A DNA stretch of 64,000 nucleotides from Candidula unifasciata (GCA_905116865.2 CAJHNH020004635.1:157501-221500); one strand, 5' to 3'; counted from the stretch's first letter, positions 10,866-21,565 are shown. Made by a program: numbers and translations. The notes: a model not told the origin generated them from the sequence alone.

Positions 10866-11469
10866 GAATTCTCCTGCTCTCTACCTCATTTTGGTCTACA
10901 CAGCTGCCCTCTGTGTAGGTTAGTGGAAATATGGTCTCACTAAAACCCTGTATTTAATATTCCGTCTTCTACTTCATCTTTGCCTCCACCGCAGCCGTAT
11001 ATGTAGTCATTGCCCCCTAACTGCACACAAGACATCCCCAATAATACTAATATCATTATTTAACAAATTCGAGACAGACAAATGTATTGTCTCAGCAGAC
11101 ACATATAGATATGTTGTTCCAAGGAAGATAAAAACGAAAAATAATGTTTAAAAGTTATCATTTCAATGAAAGTAATGGGTGGGGGGAAAGGGGGGGGGGG
11201 AGTGGTTGTGTTAATTCAAGGGGATATAACTCCAGCGAAAGTTTACTTTTACTGATTACCACAAAAAATAATAAAATGCACAATAAAGTGGGCCGCGAAT
11301 GGCAAATGTGACTGTTGAATTAAACACTGTAGTCATAATAACAAATGAAAATGTACCCCGTGAATTGGTTACGGTTTGGGAGGAGTTAACACTTCTTTTA
11401 TTAAAAAAAAACAAAAACCTTTAAAAAAAGAAAGGATCTTTGATTTGTAGTGTGTGTAAACACAGAAAT

Positions 11470-11478
<9 letters not shown>
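10866..11478. other. no recognisable feature except a G-rich run
   Basis: G-rich stretch at ~11,177-11,201. Nothing coding. Confidence 0.5.

Positions 11479-11510
<32 letters not shown>
11479..11510. repeat. (TA)n microsatellite
   Basis: About 16 TA units. Confidence 0.95.
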
Positions 11511-11513
<3 letters not shown>

Positions 11514-11524
11514 GCATTCGCACA

Positions 11525-11785
11525 CCACCTTTTTCTTCTTCTCGTTCTCTTTCTTTACAAACTCTTCCTTTTTCTTCTTCTTCTTCTTCCACATCCTCCT
11601 TTCTTTTCTACTTCTTCTTCTCCCACATTCTCCTTCTTCCACTCCTCGATCTTCCCTTTCCTCATATTGGTCTTCCTCCTCTTCTATCTTCTGTCTCTTT
11701 GTTGTCTTCTCCTCTTACTTGTCTTTAAAATTCTTCTTCTGCTTCTTAGCGTCTTGCTTTCTGTCCTAAAAAAAAAAAAAAAAAG
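11525..11785. repeat. CT/CTT-rich pyrimidine tract ending in poly-A
   Basis: About 240 bp of degenerate CTT/CCT sequence, then an 18-A run at 11,767. The hydrophobic reading frames here follow from pyrimidine codons (Phe, Leu, Ser) and are not genes. Confidence 0.85.
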
Positions 11786-12810
11786 CGTTTGCTCTCAACC
11801 AACTATCCTTAAACTTGTGCAGCATTATTTGTTATTCCCAATTAACCCATTAAGCAGGTAACGTTTTCCAACAGACGAGATAACCGTCAAAGTAACATGC
11901 AAACCATCCTTGCGACAGGTATGTTACATTCCACTGTTATTCTACTTGCCGTCCGTCATGAGCCTATGTAAAACATAAGTTGTACCCCTACCCCCACCCC
12001 CTCCTACCTAAAAAAAACCTATAGCATTTGTTAAAATATTTAGAAGTTACAAATTCGAGGAAAAACTGTTTAATTAGTGGTCGTTACAAACAGATATCAG
12101 TTCATGTATAATAAGACTACTGCGAGTTTCCTAACGTGTCCAGCAGCTAACTGGAAATTTCTAGAGCATTTAGAGCGTAAATGAAAGGCGTGCGAAGAAT
12201 GTGACGATCAATTAGCTATTCCAGACGGGATGAAGTTTATTGTCAACTAAATCATTCAAATCGAGTTGTTGACAAAGAATTTAGTGTATCAAACATTGGA
12301 TGAAATAAATTATGAAATAATGATCTCTTGATGTGCGTAGCGTTGACGGCAAGCTCAGTTTTACTAAAAAATTTTGTAGTTATCTAGAGATTATTTCTTA
12401 AGATTCTTGGACGGCAGAGGATTACAGACTGTACACGTAACTTCTCAGAGTGTCATATAAATACAGACAGCAGACATCTTATAGTACGATGTGAAAAAAC
12501 AAATGGCCAACAGAGAGATGAAGACAAGGCATTAAAAGTTAGAAATATTGAGCAATAAAATATAAAATATTGGCAGTTTTATCTTGCAGACAAATTAAGA
12601 ACGCCTCTATTGTACATGCCAAGATCGTAAAAAATTCATTGTAGTGAGAAGATAGCTTATCGGACGTAGCAAGCTCATAGTTGTGCCTAATTAAGCGTTC
12701 ACAAACAAATAATTGAAAATCGGTTTGAAGCGTAAATATCATAACCGACACAGCAACATGGGGAGGGAAAAAAACCAACATTATTTTCAAGACGCAGACG
12801 ACGTCATACT
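11786..12810. other. no recognisable feature
   Basis: About 1 kb of AT-rich sequence with no gene or repeat recognised. Confidence 0.5.
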
Positions 12811-12912
12811 TATGAGTGAGTAGTTACCTAGTGAGTTAGTAGTTACCTAGTGAGTGAGTAGTTACCTAGTGTGTGAGTAGTTACCTAGTGTGTGAGTAGT
12901 TACCTAGTGTAG
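12811..12912 (+). repeat. 19-bp tandem repeat, ~5 copies
   Basis: Units of TGAGTGAGTAGTTACCTAG with small changes (GAGT/GTGT). Confidence 0.95.
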
Positions 12913-13049
12913 GGAAAATTTGAAATATATTTTTCCAGGTTTGAAAAAAATCGTTCACTACTCTCAAAATACGCGATACACTGTCTGCTTCTTAATCGAT
13001 ACTTATTTTATATTGCTGTTGAATTAATCTTTCTAAACTGAACTTATTT

Positions 13050-13162
13050 TATGTTCCTGTCCTTCCTTCTTAAACTTTGTCCTAATATGGAATGCAGTTG
13101 TTTTATGTTCCTGTCCTTCCTTCTTACACTTTGTCCTAATATGGAATGCAGTTGTTTTATGT
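13050..13162 (+). repeat. 54-bp direct duplication
   Basis: Two adjacent copies of a 54-bp unit starting TTTATGTTCCTGTCCTTCC, differing at one base. The length is a multiple of three, so the frame over it repeats 18 residues; I see no other coding support. Confidence 0.95.
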
Positions 13163-13179
13163 TAAAGCTCCAGCTCGGG

Positions 13180-13310
13180 TGTCGTCGGGTACCTAATACA
13201 ATCTTAAGGTTGACTGGAGTTTCTAGGGGATTCTCATACGTATCGTGGCACTTTGTGTCACCAGGTGTTAATCGTTCGTTGAGCGGACCTTGTGGGGCTG
13301 CTTTCGATGG
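13180..13310 (+). repeat. dispersed repeat family G
   Basis: CGTGGCACTTTGTGTCACC, AGGTGTTAATCG and a GTTGAGCGGACCTTGTGG end match copies at 26,700 (-), 34,655, 36,890 and 37,945. Class unknown; no ends defined. Confidence 0.6.
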
Positions 13311-13429
13311 TTATTCTTATACGCAATTGCTCGATTACCTTTACTTAGGCAGCAGTGGCAATGCTAATACAGAGCTTCTAACTTACCTTCTGTTAAGTAA
13401 GAGACAGTGATCAATTGTTTTGTTCATGT

Positions 13430-13650
13430 TATGAGGATAAGGAAAATGAAACCTGTTGTGACCACTGGAAGAAATGTGGAAAGGGAAACAGAAGAAGATA
13501 ACGTAAGATGATTCTTGACAGTCTTTTGTCATGGCATGGACAAATGTCTACACACGAAGTGATACACAGAGTTGATGATCGCAGATTGTGAAGAGGCATG
13601 ATCGCCCACGCCAGTCGGAAAGGCACTTGATGATGATGAGGTAACAAAGG
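13430..13650 (+). mobile_element. LINE 3' end (family Y, TGATGA tail)
   Basis: Decayed reading around VVTTGRN, FLTVFCHGMDKC, RGMIAHASRKGT then a GATGATGATGAG tail. The order matches the minus-strand fragment at 61,345-61,720 and the plus-strand one at 50,790-51,066. Family-typical phrases are VTTG...REKILDSL...WHxGVST...RDMIANA. Confidence 0.7.
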
Positions 13651-13955
13651 TAGCTAATCTTCTTCTTCTTTATTTAACGTTGGCCATTTTCGGCTAGGCC
13701 AGAAAACATTGCTGCTCTCCTTTGTATCCGCTATATTTATGGTGACGTTTCTAGTCCCCATCTCATCTGGTTTTGAATTGTGCTTTCAGTGTTCTGTCGC
13801 TTGGTGCTTGTGGTGTCCTCTCGTTGGGCTGTTTTCGTAACCGGCTGGCTTCGTGCAGCGCTCTGGATCATTAGATTGGCTGCTCCTCCGTCAAGTCGAT
13901 TTTGGGTGGGTTTGATTGACCGTTTTGGTAGCTAATGGCTCAGTAGTCTTTAAAT
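13651..13955. other. possible dispersed repeat, unclassified
   Basis: Starts with CTTCTTCTTC and holds TTGGCCATTTTCGGCTAGGC. I cannot match it to another copy here. Confidence 0.3.
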
Positions 13956-13959
13956 ATCA

Positions 13960-14148
13960 TTGAAGTAATGTACATTTTAATTTTTATTTGTGTTATGCAG
14001 CGTACATAGGAGTACTGAAAATGGTGAACATGAAACTGGGAGGAATTGAAGAGCAGTGAAGAAATAACAGAATTGTCTGGGCAACCACTAGTATCATCAG
14101 TTAAAATACAAGAGAATATGGCTCTATACTGGACATATTTTGAGAAGA
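13960..14148 (+). mobile_element. LINE fragment, 5' of the 43-bp array
   Basis: A decayed frame ends YTGHILRRDDRESLN, which fits the LGHILRR-type motif near the C-terminus of LINE reverse transcriptases. The DDRESLN coding segment is the first unit of the minisatellite that follows; the same LINE resumes at ~15,121. Confidence 0.55.
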
Positions 14149-15122
14149 GACGATAGAGAATCACTAAACCGCATTATAATAAGAAATAGAGACGATAGAG
14201 AATCCCTAAACAGGCACTGAAATAAGAAACAGAGCCGACAGAGAATCACCAAACAGACACTGAAATAAGAAATAGAGACGATAGAGAGTCACCAAACAGG
14301 CACTGAAATAAGAAATAGAGACGATAGAGAATCACTAAACAGGGACGAAAAAAAGAAACAGAGACGATAGAGAATCACTCAACCGGCACTGAAATAAGAA
14401 ATAGAGACGATAGAAAATCACCAAGCAGGCACTGAAATAAGAAACAGAGACGATAGAGAATCACCCAACAGGCACTGAAATAAGAAATAGAGACGTTAGA
14501 GAATCACTAAAGAGGCACTGAAATAAGAAATAGAGACGACAGAGAATCACTAAACCGGCACTGAAATAAGAAATAGAAACGATAGAGAATCACCAAACAG
14601 GCACTGAAATAAGGAAATAGAGACGATAGAGAATCACTAAACAGGCACTGAAATAAGAAATAGAAACGATAGAGAATCACCAAACAGGCACTGAAATAAG
14701 GAAATAGAGACGTTAGAGAATCACTAAACAGACACTTAAAAAAGAAATAGAGACGATAGAGAATCACTAAAGCGGCACTGAAATAAGAAATAGAGACGAT
14801 AGAGAATCACTAAACAGGCACTGAAACAAGAAATTGAGACGACAGAGAATCACCAAACAGGCACTAAAAAAAAGAAATAGAAACGATAGAGAATCACCAA
14901 ACAGGCACTGAAATAAGGAAATAGAGACGATAGAGAATCACTAAACAGGCACTTAAATAAGAAATAGAGACGATAGAGAATCACTAAAGCGGCACTGAAA
15001 TAAGAAATAGAGACGATAGAGAATCACTAAACAGGCACTGAAATAAGAAATAGAGCCGATAGAGAATCACGAAATAGAGACGATAGAGAATCACTAAACA
15101 GACACTGAAATAAGAAATAGGG
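14146..15122 (+). repeat. 43-bp minisatellite, ~22 copies
   Basis: Unit of ~43 bp containing GAGACGATAGAGAATCACTA and CAGGCACTGAAATAAGAAAT. Point variants (ACTAAAC/ACCAAAC) and one-base indels occur, and one unit near 15,060 is partial. 43 is not a multiple of three, so the frame changes every unit and no protein is expressed from it. Confidence 0.95.
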
Positions 15123-15245
15123 GAACTGGGGAAAAGAGGACGTCCATGAGAAACTCTAAGGCGAAGGTTGATGATAGAAGCCAAAATGCTACACCGGATT
15201 CCATCCATTATTATCCAAGTGGTTGCGCTGGCCAGGATGTAATGG
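15121..15245 (+). mobile_element. LINE fragment, 3' of the 43-bp array
   Basis: One frame reads KRGRPRETLRRRLMIEAKM, the typical KRGRPRxTWRR basic motif at LINE C-termini. With the piece at 13,960-14,148 it brackets the minisatellite. Confidence 0.65.
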
Positions 15246-15362
15246 AGAAATAGACTGCGAATTTTATATATAATATAGTAACACAAAAGGACAATGCATG
15301 AATGAAAAAAAAATGGAGTACTGTAAATGATGATGTTGATCATCCATTTTTTTTTTTTTTTT

Positions 15363-15412
15363 ACTTATGCAGTTAAGCGACATGGGAAGGAACAGTTTGC
15401 GATCCACTGATT
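15363..15412 (+). repeat. dispersed repeat family I
   Basis: GCAGTTAAGCGACATGGGAA and GGAACAGTTTGCGATCCACT match 52,385-52,435 (GCCGTTAAGCGGCGTGGGAA). Preceded by a T-run and followed by poly-G at 15,424-15,439. Confidence 0.5.
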
Positions 15413-15439
15413 GGGGAGGGGATGGGGGGGGGGGGGGGG

Positions 15440-16050
15440 CTATGGCTAATGTCATTCCTTATCCACTTAGAAGCTCTTTAATATCATCAATTCATATTCT
15501 CTTCTTGCTTTTTTCCCCAGTCAGATCTTTTCTTGTGTGGCCCCTTTGCTGTCTGTTGTTCTGACTGATTACTAGAAAAATAAACGATTTGATCTTTAGT
15601 TTATCAATTAATTTGGTACAGTGTGTTGTTTCAACATTTGTGTGATATTTTCATTGTTGTGAAGACCAAAGTGTTCAAATCAGGATCATCATACGACAGG
15701 TCCAGCAAACCGGCAGGGAATTTATTTGTTCAGCTGATACTACTCGAGAATTGTGGAGAAAGATGCCTGATTTTGTCGGCCTCAGAAGTTACATTTAATC
15801 TCAAGTAAACAGGTCACATATTTATTACTTACGAACTGCTAAACTGTCTAGCAATATGTGGCCAGAGTTATACGTCTGGCAGCAGCTGACATGCTTTCTA
15901 TGGTTCGTCTTCGAAACTTTACATACTGAGATACTTAGATTTTGACCTTGACTGCCATGAAGAAAAGGGAGTGAGTTCTCTGAACCATGGACTGGTGGGT
16001 CACAGAAAAGTGCATGTGGGCCACCAGCAATTTCTGACTGATGTAACAAA
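15440..16050. other. no recognisable feature
   Basis: No supported gene. An open frame on the minus strand at 15,825-16,139 has no recognisable domain and crosses a hairpin. Confidence 0.5.
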
Positions 16051-16122
16051 AAAAGAATATTCATTCTTTGTTGCAGAGCTATCAATACGATAGCTCGGTA
16101 ACGAAAAGGTGAATATTCTTTT
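16051..16122. repeat. long imperfect hairpin (33-34 nt arms)
   Basis: Left arm AAAAGAATATTCATTCTTTG and on to GAGCTATC (16,051-16,083). The right arm (16,089-16,122) is its near reverse complement, with a loop of about 5 bases. Possibly a miniature foldback element; no target-site duplication was identified. Confidence 0.75.
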
Positions 16123-16305
16123 CTGGTTAAATTAGTCATAAATTCGCTTCATTGACTTCCTATTTACGTTAAAACTTCTCTACCATACAAGTAATAAAAA
16201 CCGAGAAATGGAATGTATATTACTTCAGCGCTTCGTCTTTAAGAAACAACACTAGCCACATAATAATATTGTCTAACAACTTAGTAGCAGAAGATGCCGT
16301 TTTAG

Positions 16306-18830
16306 CCGACACATGTAACTTTGTTAATTCGGATTGACAATCCAGAGATCCTTAGCGGACTCAAACAGCCTTCGGTGCCGAAGGTACCATTTAAACTGGT
16401 ACCTCCCCTTTGGTCTGAGGTTGAGGACGTTGTGAAAAAAGCCAGCGGCAAGTCTGCCCCAGGTCCGAACGGTGTTCCGTACGTTCTTTACAAGCGTTGC
16501 CCGAAAATCCTTAAAATGCTTCACGTCTTGTTGAGACAAGCGTGGATCCGCAATCACATATGTCCAGAGTGGTCAAAGGCAAATGGGGTCTACATTCCCA
16601 AAGAGCAGGACTCGAAGAGTCTTTCCCAATTCAGGCCCATCTCGCTGTTGAATGTTGAGGGTAAGATATTCTTCTCAGTCATGGCTCGCCGGCTCACACA
16701 GTATCTGATGACTAACAAGTACATAGATACGAGTGTTCAGAAGGGTGGTATTCCAGGCGTTCCTGGGTGCCTTGAACACGCGACCATGATTTGGGAGGCT
16801 ATCCAGAGAGCCAAGCATGAGAGAACCAATTTGCACGTTATATGGTTGGACTTAGCCAACGCCTACGGGGCAGTCCCCCATAGGCTACTGTGGCGAGCCC
16901 TTCGCATGTTTTCACGTACCGACACAGATCAGTCAAATGGTCGAGCAATATTTCTCTAAGTTCGCTTTGCGCTTCTCTACCTCGACGTTTACCACGAGGT
17001 GGACTGAGTTGCAGATTGGGATAGCTATGGGGTGTACGATCTCACCCATACTGTTTGTCATGGCAATGCAGATCTTATTAGACGGGGCGGCCGGCTACGG
17101 ACTGGGCCTTCAAATAGGGGATCACTGGTTGCCGCCACTGCGCGCATTTATGGATGACACGACTATTATAACGGGCAGCGAGGAGTCTGCCCGCACGATC
17201 CTGAATAGATTGGACGCGGTGGTCCAATGGAGCGGTATGCAGTTCAAACCGCAGAAGTCGAGGAGTCTGTCAATCCATAAGGGCAAAGTGTCGGCGACCA
17301 GTTTTTACGGTGGCAAGGAACAAGATCCCTACGGTTCTGGAGGAACCGGTGAAGAGTCTCGGTCGCGTCTACGATTCGAAGTTATCTGACAGAGCGGAAG
17401 TCCGGCGAATACATGAGTCACTGGCTACAGGCCTACTCGCGATCGAGCGATGCAGGCTGATCGGAAAATTCAAGGTATGGTGTCTCCAATTCATGTTGAT
17501 TCCGAAGCTTCTATGGCCACTGCTAGTCTACGAGGTGACGATGACTGCAGTTGGAAGCCATGGAAAAGAAAATCAACACAGCCTTAAGAAAGTGGATTGG
17601 TGCACCGCCTTGTCTGACCGACGTGGCTCTGTATTGTAAGCAGGCTAAGCTGGTACTTCCGTTCAAGTCTATAACCGAAGAGTTTAAAGTCGGCAAAGTT
17701 AGGCTCGCCATGCTTCTGCGCGAGTCCTCAGACCCAAATGTCATCGCTGTCCAGCCCGCTCTAAAGACTGGTCAGAAGTGGAGAGTCCTCGATGCAATTG
17801 AATCTGCTCAGAACGCACTAAAATTGAAGGAGGTAATGGGTTACACACAAACCGACCGTCGAGGCCTAGGGCACGGGAAAGTCAATTGGTGGTCAAAGGC
17901 CTCAGCCAAAAGAACGCCGAGACATGGTGATACAAACGGTGAGGGACAACGAAAACGAGGTTCGGGTCCAGAAAGCAGCCCAACAGTCGCAGCAGGGCCA
18001 TTGGGTCAGCCTGGAGAGCGCATTGCCAAGAGTACTCACATGGGGTGAGATCTGGCGGATGACCCCGCTGCGACTGAGCTTTTATCGTTCGTTCGGCGTA
18101 CGATGTATTACCGTCCGGTGTTAATATGGTTAAATGGTCTGCGACCAACGATCCGACTTGCCCGTTGTGCAAATCAAAGCAAACTCTTGAGCACGTCCTG
18201 TCCGCGTGCAGGAAAGCCCTAGGTCAAGGCCGATATACCTGGCGCCACAACAAGGTGCTAAAGGAGTTAGCAGCCGTTGTCGACCAGGCTAGAATGAGGG
18301 CTAACGCCAGAGCCAGTTCTAGTATCGCCCCCATTCGTTTCCTCAAGGCTGGGCAGGTTCCAATCGGTAAGGTCAACAAAAACGCATTCGCTCCATCTGT
18401 ACTAGACTCTGCGAGGGACTGGCTACTGGCGGTTGATCTGCCAGGCCATGAACGGTATCCCGTGTTGATCCGTAAAACCGGCCTGCGACCGGACATCGTT
18501 CTCCATTCTGCGCAAAAACGGCAACTCATCCTGATTGAGTTGACGGTCCCGTTTGAGTCGCGTATGGAGGAGAATCATTTGTACAAGCTCGAGAAGTACA
18601 GTGATTTAGCAGCCGGTTTGAGGAGAAACGAGGCTTACACAGTACGGGTATTTGCCGTCGAAGTGGGAGCGAGAGGCCTCGTTTCCACTTCGCTCTACAA
18701 TGTGGTGAAAGAATTAGGATTGCGCGGTAATGAACGGAAAAGAGCACTCAAAAAACTTGGTGAGGTGGCCGAAAGGGCATCCAGCTGGCTTTGGACGCAG
18801 CGCAACAACGTAGGGGACGGGCCTCGGTGA
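16306..18830 (+). pseudogene. reverse transcriptase/endonuclease ORF, five +1 frameshifts
   Basis: About 840 codons. RT motifs in order: KSAPGPNGVPY (~16,450), FRPISLLN (~16,630), GGIPGVPGCLEHA (~16,745), WLDLANAYG with the first catalytic Asp (~16,843), GIAMGCTISPILF (~17,020), FMDDTTI with the Asp pair (~17,150), GMQFKPQKSRS (~17,236) and LGRVYD (~17,355). Then CPLC...H....C as CX2CX7HX4C (18,159-18,209), RPDI (~18,486) with a Glu 15 residues after its Asp (IELTVPFE), and a downstream KLEKYSD: the PD-(D/E)XK pattern. The frame moves 1-2-3-1-2-3 at 16,909-16,912 (TTTT), 17,302-17,306 (TTTTT), 17,551-17,554 (TTGG), 17,908-17,911 (AAAA) and 18,080-18,083 (TTTT). Each is one extra base. No in-frame stop codon remains once those are allowed for. 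Catalytic residues are present. As assembled it cannot make one protein. Confidence 0.88.
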
Positions 18831-19235
18831 GCTGGTCCGGGAATCTAGTGGAAAAGAGTTTCTTATCCCTTTGAAAAATCCATCGTGTACGAATTGTCTG
18901 CCAGTGTCTCTCTGCCAACTGCTAATAAAAGTCCAAGATGTGTCCGGTAAACCAAAGCAAGCTTGTCGCTCGGTCGTCCAGGCATGCGGACTGTTCTAAT
19001 TACGCTGCCGTGGCGGCTTCTTATCTCACAGTACCTCCTTCGAAACCACCAAGTCGTCTTGTCTCTGGCCGAAAGTATAACACCATCCGGTAATTCTGTG
19101 CGGCGGGGAAGCAGCCCTGAGCTTCATGAACTCAGGTGGGCCCACCTCCGAATACGTTTAGGAATCGTGGGCCGAAACGTGTGTCGAAAGAGGATAATTT
19201 CTACTGATGACTGTAGATCCCCGCTGTACTTGCTC
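18831..19235 (+). other. putative 3' UTR of the RLE retrotransposon
   Basis: Follows the TGA stop. GC content stays as in the ORF until about 19,230, then falls sharply into T-rich DNA. In this class the 3' UTR RNA is bound by the element's own protein. No poly-A tail is seen at the presumed end. Confidence 0.5.
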
Positions 19236-19489
19236 CCTGTGAGTTTATTCTTATTATTTTTGTTCCTGTTTGTTTATATGTCAGATGGGCTGGAAACAAT
19301 CGTCTCCGTTTTGTTACCATTAACAGAGACCAGATTATTATCTGCCTTTTTTTTTTTTTTTGTCTCAATATCTGTGTCTTTCCCTTATGGAGTTTCAGAC
19401 ATAGTTGTGATTTCGCATGTAAGTAATAAAAACCAAACAGATAAATGGAATGTGCGCTTTTTCCTATGCATTGTAAAAGTTGGTGTCTA

Positions 19490-19620
19490 TTTCTTTTAGG
19501 TTGCTCCTGATGATGTCGCTCCATTTCTTGCGTGGCCTTCCCCTTGCTCTGTGTGCATTATATTTCTTCAGTGTGTCTCTCTATGGCAGTTAGTACCAGG
19601 GCATTCTTGTCAGTTTCCAT
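19490..19620 (-). mobile_element. LINE fragment (family Z)
   Basis: Minus strand reads KATQEMERHHQEQPKRNRHQ after an ALVPTAIERHTEE-like stretch, paralleling the copy at 9540-9750. Confidence 0.5.
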
Positions 19621-20299
19621 TACTACATTACTATCGTTTTATTTACATATAATATGTAACAAACAATTTCACTATTAATATACCATGAAACATGTTATTC
19701 TTTGCTTACAATTAAAAAGGTCTATGCTAGTTCATTTATGACTCTGCTTATTTACTCTTTTTTTTTTTTTTTTTTTTGGGTTATCGAATGTACAACACAC
19801 CGTGTGATTGAGTTAGATAGACCACATGATTACGTATTCCGTGCCTTATAAAAGATACGACCAAGAGCCAGGACAACGTTCAAATGCACTTTTCACGCAC
19901 AGAAACGCTATCAGACATACACACTCACACGCCTGATTCCAAATATAGGAGGTTATCTATATAACAACACCCCCGAGGTGTCAGAACCTGTCAGTCGTGA
20001 GAAGGTGGGGACATTACTGTCAAATGTCTCTAGTTTGAGAAAAGGGAGGAAAAATACATTTCAGTTTGCAGATCACTCAGCAGAAGTTTAAAGATATCGT
20101 CTGCTTCTCGACTTTTACGGTGAAAGGATCATTCTAGAGGTGCATGTTATCTTTAATTTTATGACACTCCACAAAGCTATATAGCATTGGCCCCCTGAAC
20201 CTGGGAATGTTAAGCCCCTTTAACCCCCCCCCCCCCCCAACCCAAAGAAAAAATATGTAGGAGAGTGATTGTCGAATGTTGAATGTCTTTTTTGAATGT
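19621..20299. other. no gene recognised; homopolymers
   Basis: Poly-T at ~19,759-19,777 and poly-C at 20,224-20,237. No coding signal. Confidence 0.5.
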
Positions 20300-20720
20300 C
20301 TTTTTAATGATCAGTCTACGAAGGCTCAGGTGGCTGGGTCATACCTGGAGAATGAAGGATGGACACCCTTTATGCTGAATTAAAGACAGGTAGAAGATAT
20401 CGAGGCTGACCTCTACTACAGTAAAAAGACGTGTGCAGGCGGGACATGAATGATACCGGTATTTAGGTGGACTCGTGTGTGTGGGGGGGGGGGGGGGGAG
20501 CCAAAGACCGTGTTGTGTGGAGGAGGCAGTTGAGAAAGGAAATGAGGAGGCAGGAAGAAATGATTACAGAACGGATGAGAGCAGATCGTCTCAGAAAAAA
20601 CGGACTAAACACAAATGTTGACAACAATGGTTCTGAAATCCCGTGTTATAATTATGGAAAACTTTTCTTAACGCGGGCAGGTCTTGCTGGTCACATTCCT
20701 CATTGCCATGTGCTGTGAGT
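20300..20720 (+). mobile_element. LINE 3' end with C-terminal C2H2 finger (family W)
   Basis: Decayed frame LRWLGHTWRMKDGHPL, then AELKTGRRYRG and KDVCRRDMNDTGI. After a poly-G run comes DRVVWRRQLRKEMRRQEE and a terminal finger CYNYGKLFLTRAGLAGHI..CH. This fits LINE C-termini that end in a C-x2-C...H-x3-4-H finger after a WRxxL basic helix; the second Cys is Tyr here, so the finger is broken. A 16-G run at 20,483-20,498 interrupts the coding sequence. Confidence 0.75.
20483..20498. repeat. poly-G tract inside LINE
   Basis: 16 G within the family W reading frame. Confidence 0.95.
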
Positions 20721-20799
20721 CCCAAGCGTCCTTATTGCACAATATAAAAATATCGTCTGGAAAGACGGAAAGGTGCCGATCAACTGGTACAGCCGAATA

Positions 20800-21025
20800 T
20801 AATTAAAAAAAAAGCTATTTTGCGTATCGGAAAGTCGTCGGTTAGGGTCCTGAAAGAGTCGGCCTATTTACAGAATTGGCGTTGTTTACTAGGTCGACCC
20901 AGCCTTGATTAGGTACCAGGTATAGTCCTGGGAAGTAAAAGCAGGACCCACCATGTGCCGTTTTGTCCATAGAATATTGGTCTAGCCCTGTATGTCTAAT
21001 ACGCCCGAGGGCGTGGAAAAGGGTC
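20800..21025 (+). repeat. SINE A, 5' part eroded
   Basis: GTTAGGGTCCTGAAAGAGTC B-box region, AGGTCGACCCAGCCTTGATT core, GGTACCAGGTATAGTCCTGG, GAAGTAAAAGCAGG and tail AATACGCCCGAGGGCGTGG. About 30 bp of the CATCAC region is deleted. Confidence 0.8.
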
Positions 21026-21026
21026 A

Positions 21027-21420
21027 GTCTCTTTGCTTAATTATGATTAATGACGTAATAAATGTATACAGATTACTCCACGATTCTTTGTTGTTGTTTT
21101 TTTTTTTCTGACCAAACTTCTTTGCTTCTTCAGCTTAAAAATAACGATTGTTCGCGTTGTTTTGCCGTTTACATTGACAGTTAGGCTGTATAACTGTTTA
21201 CTTCGATCCAACACATCTGATTTCATCAATTCCTTAATTAATTTTCTTTTCTGGCATGCTTTAATAGGAACAGTAGGCCTACCCCCACCCAACCCTTTCT
21301 GGGACCCTTCCCCCCCCCCCCCCCTAGAATGGCGCCCTGGAATGTACATATAAATTTCTGACGAAATTAATCAGAAGCTTTGCTGTACTATCTCTGTTTT
21401 TTTTTAAAGGATAAACTGTA
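21027..21420. other. no gene recognised
   Basis: Poly-T at ~21,098 and a C-rich run at ~21,309-21,326. No coding support. Confidence 0.5.
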
Positions 21421-21424
21421 TGTA

Positions 21425-21565
21425 AAGGTCCTTTTTCTACGCCTTCGGGCGTGGTCTACATTGGACATAGGGTCATTTAAAAAAAAAAACATGGGGTTGG
21501 AACCCATAACCTTCGGGTCACAGAAAGCGTCTAGCCTCTTGATCATGATAGCTCCCTTTCTTGGA
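21425..21565 (-). repeat. SINE A-like, internally deleted
   Basis: Minus strand: GGAGCTATCATGATCAAGAG head, GGTTATGGGTTCCAACCCC B box, an A/T run, then directly the tail CCACGCCCGAAGGCGTAG. The core between head and tail is missing. Confidence 0.6.

Larger units (their letters stand above)
16300..19235 (+). mobile_element. RLE-type non-LTR retrotransposon, 5'-truncated
   Basis: One continuous retrotransposon remnant: reverse transcriptase, linker, CCHC knuckle and restriction-like endonuclease in ~2.5 kb, then a 3' untranslated region of ~400 bp. The domain order RT-CCHC-PD(D/E)XK is that of the R2/NeSL/Hero-type superfamily, which nicks a target and primes reverse transcription from the nick. 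Coding similarity begins just before the first RT motif, and a stop codon lies at 16,303-16,305, so the 5' part (N-terminal fingers and 5' UTR) is missing; such truncation is usual for target-primed insertion. The GC-richer codons contrast with the AT-rich flanks. The 3' boundary is a guess from the composition change near 19,230; no target-site duplication was found. Confidence 0.85.

Noticed and set aside
14507..15343. Repeated Ser/Leu/Phe-rich minus-strand frames
   Set aside because: They are the 43-bp minisatellite read on the minus strand.
15825..16139. 104-codon minus-strand frame as a gene
   Set aside because: No domain recognised; part of it is the 72-bp foldback.
19160..19215. Hammerhead ribozyme in the RLE element 3' UTR (GAAA and CTGATGA both present)
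   Set aside because: They occur in permuted order and the flanks that would form stem II do not pair.
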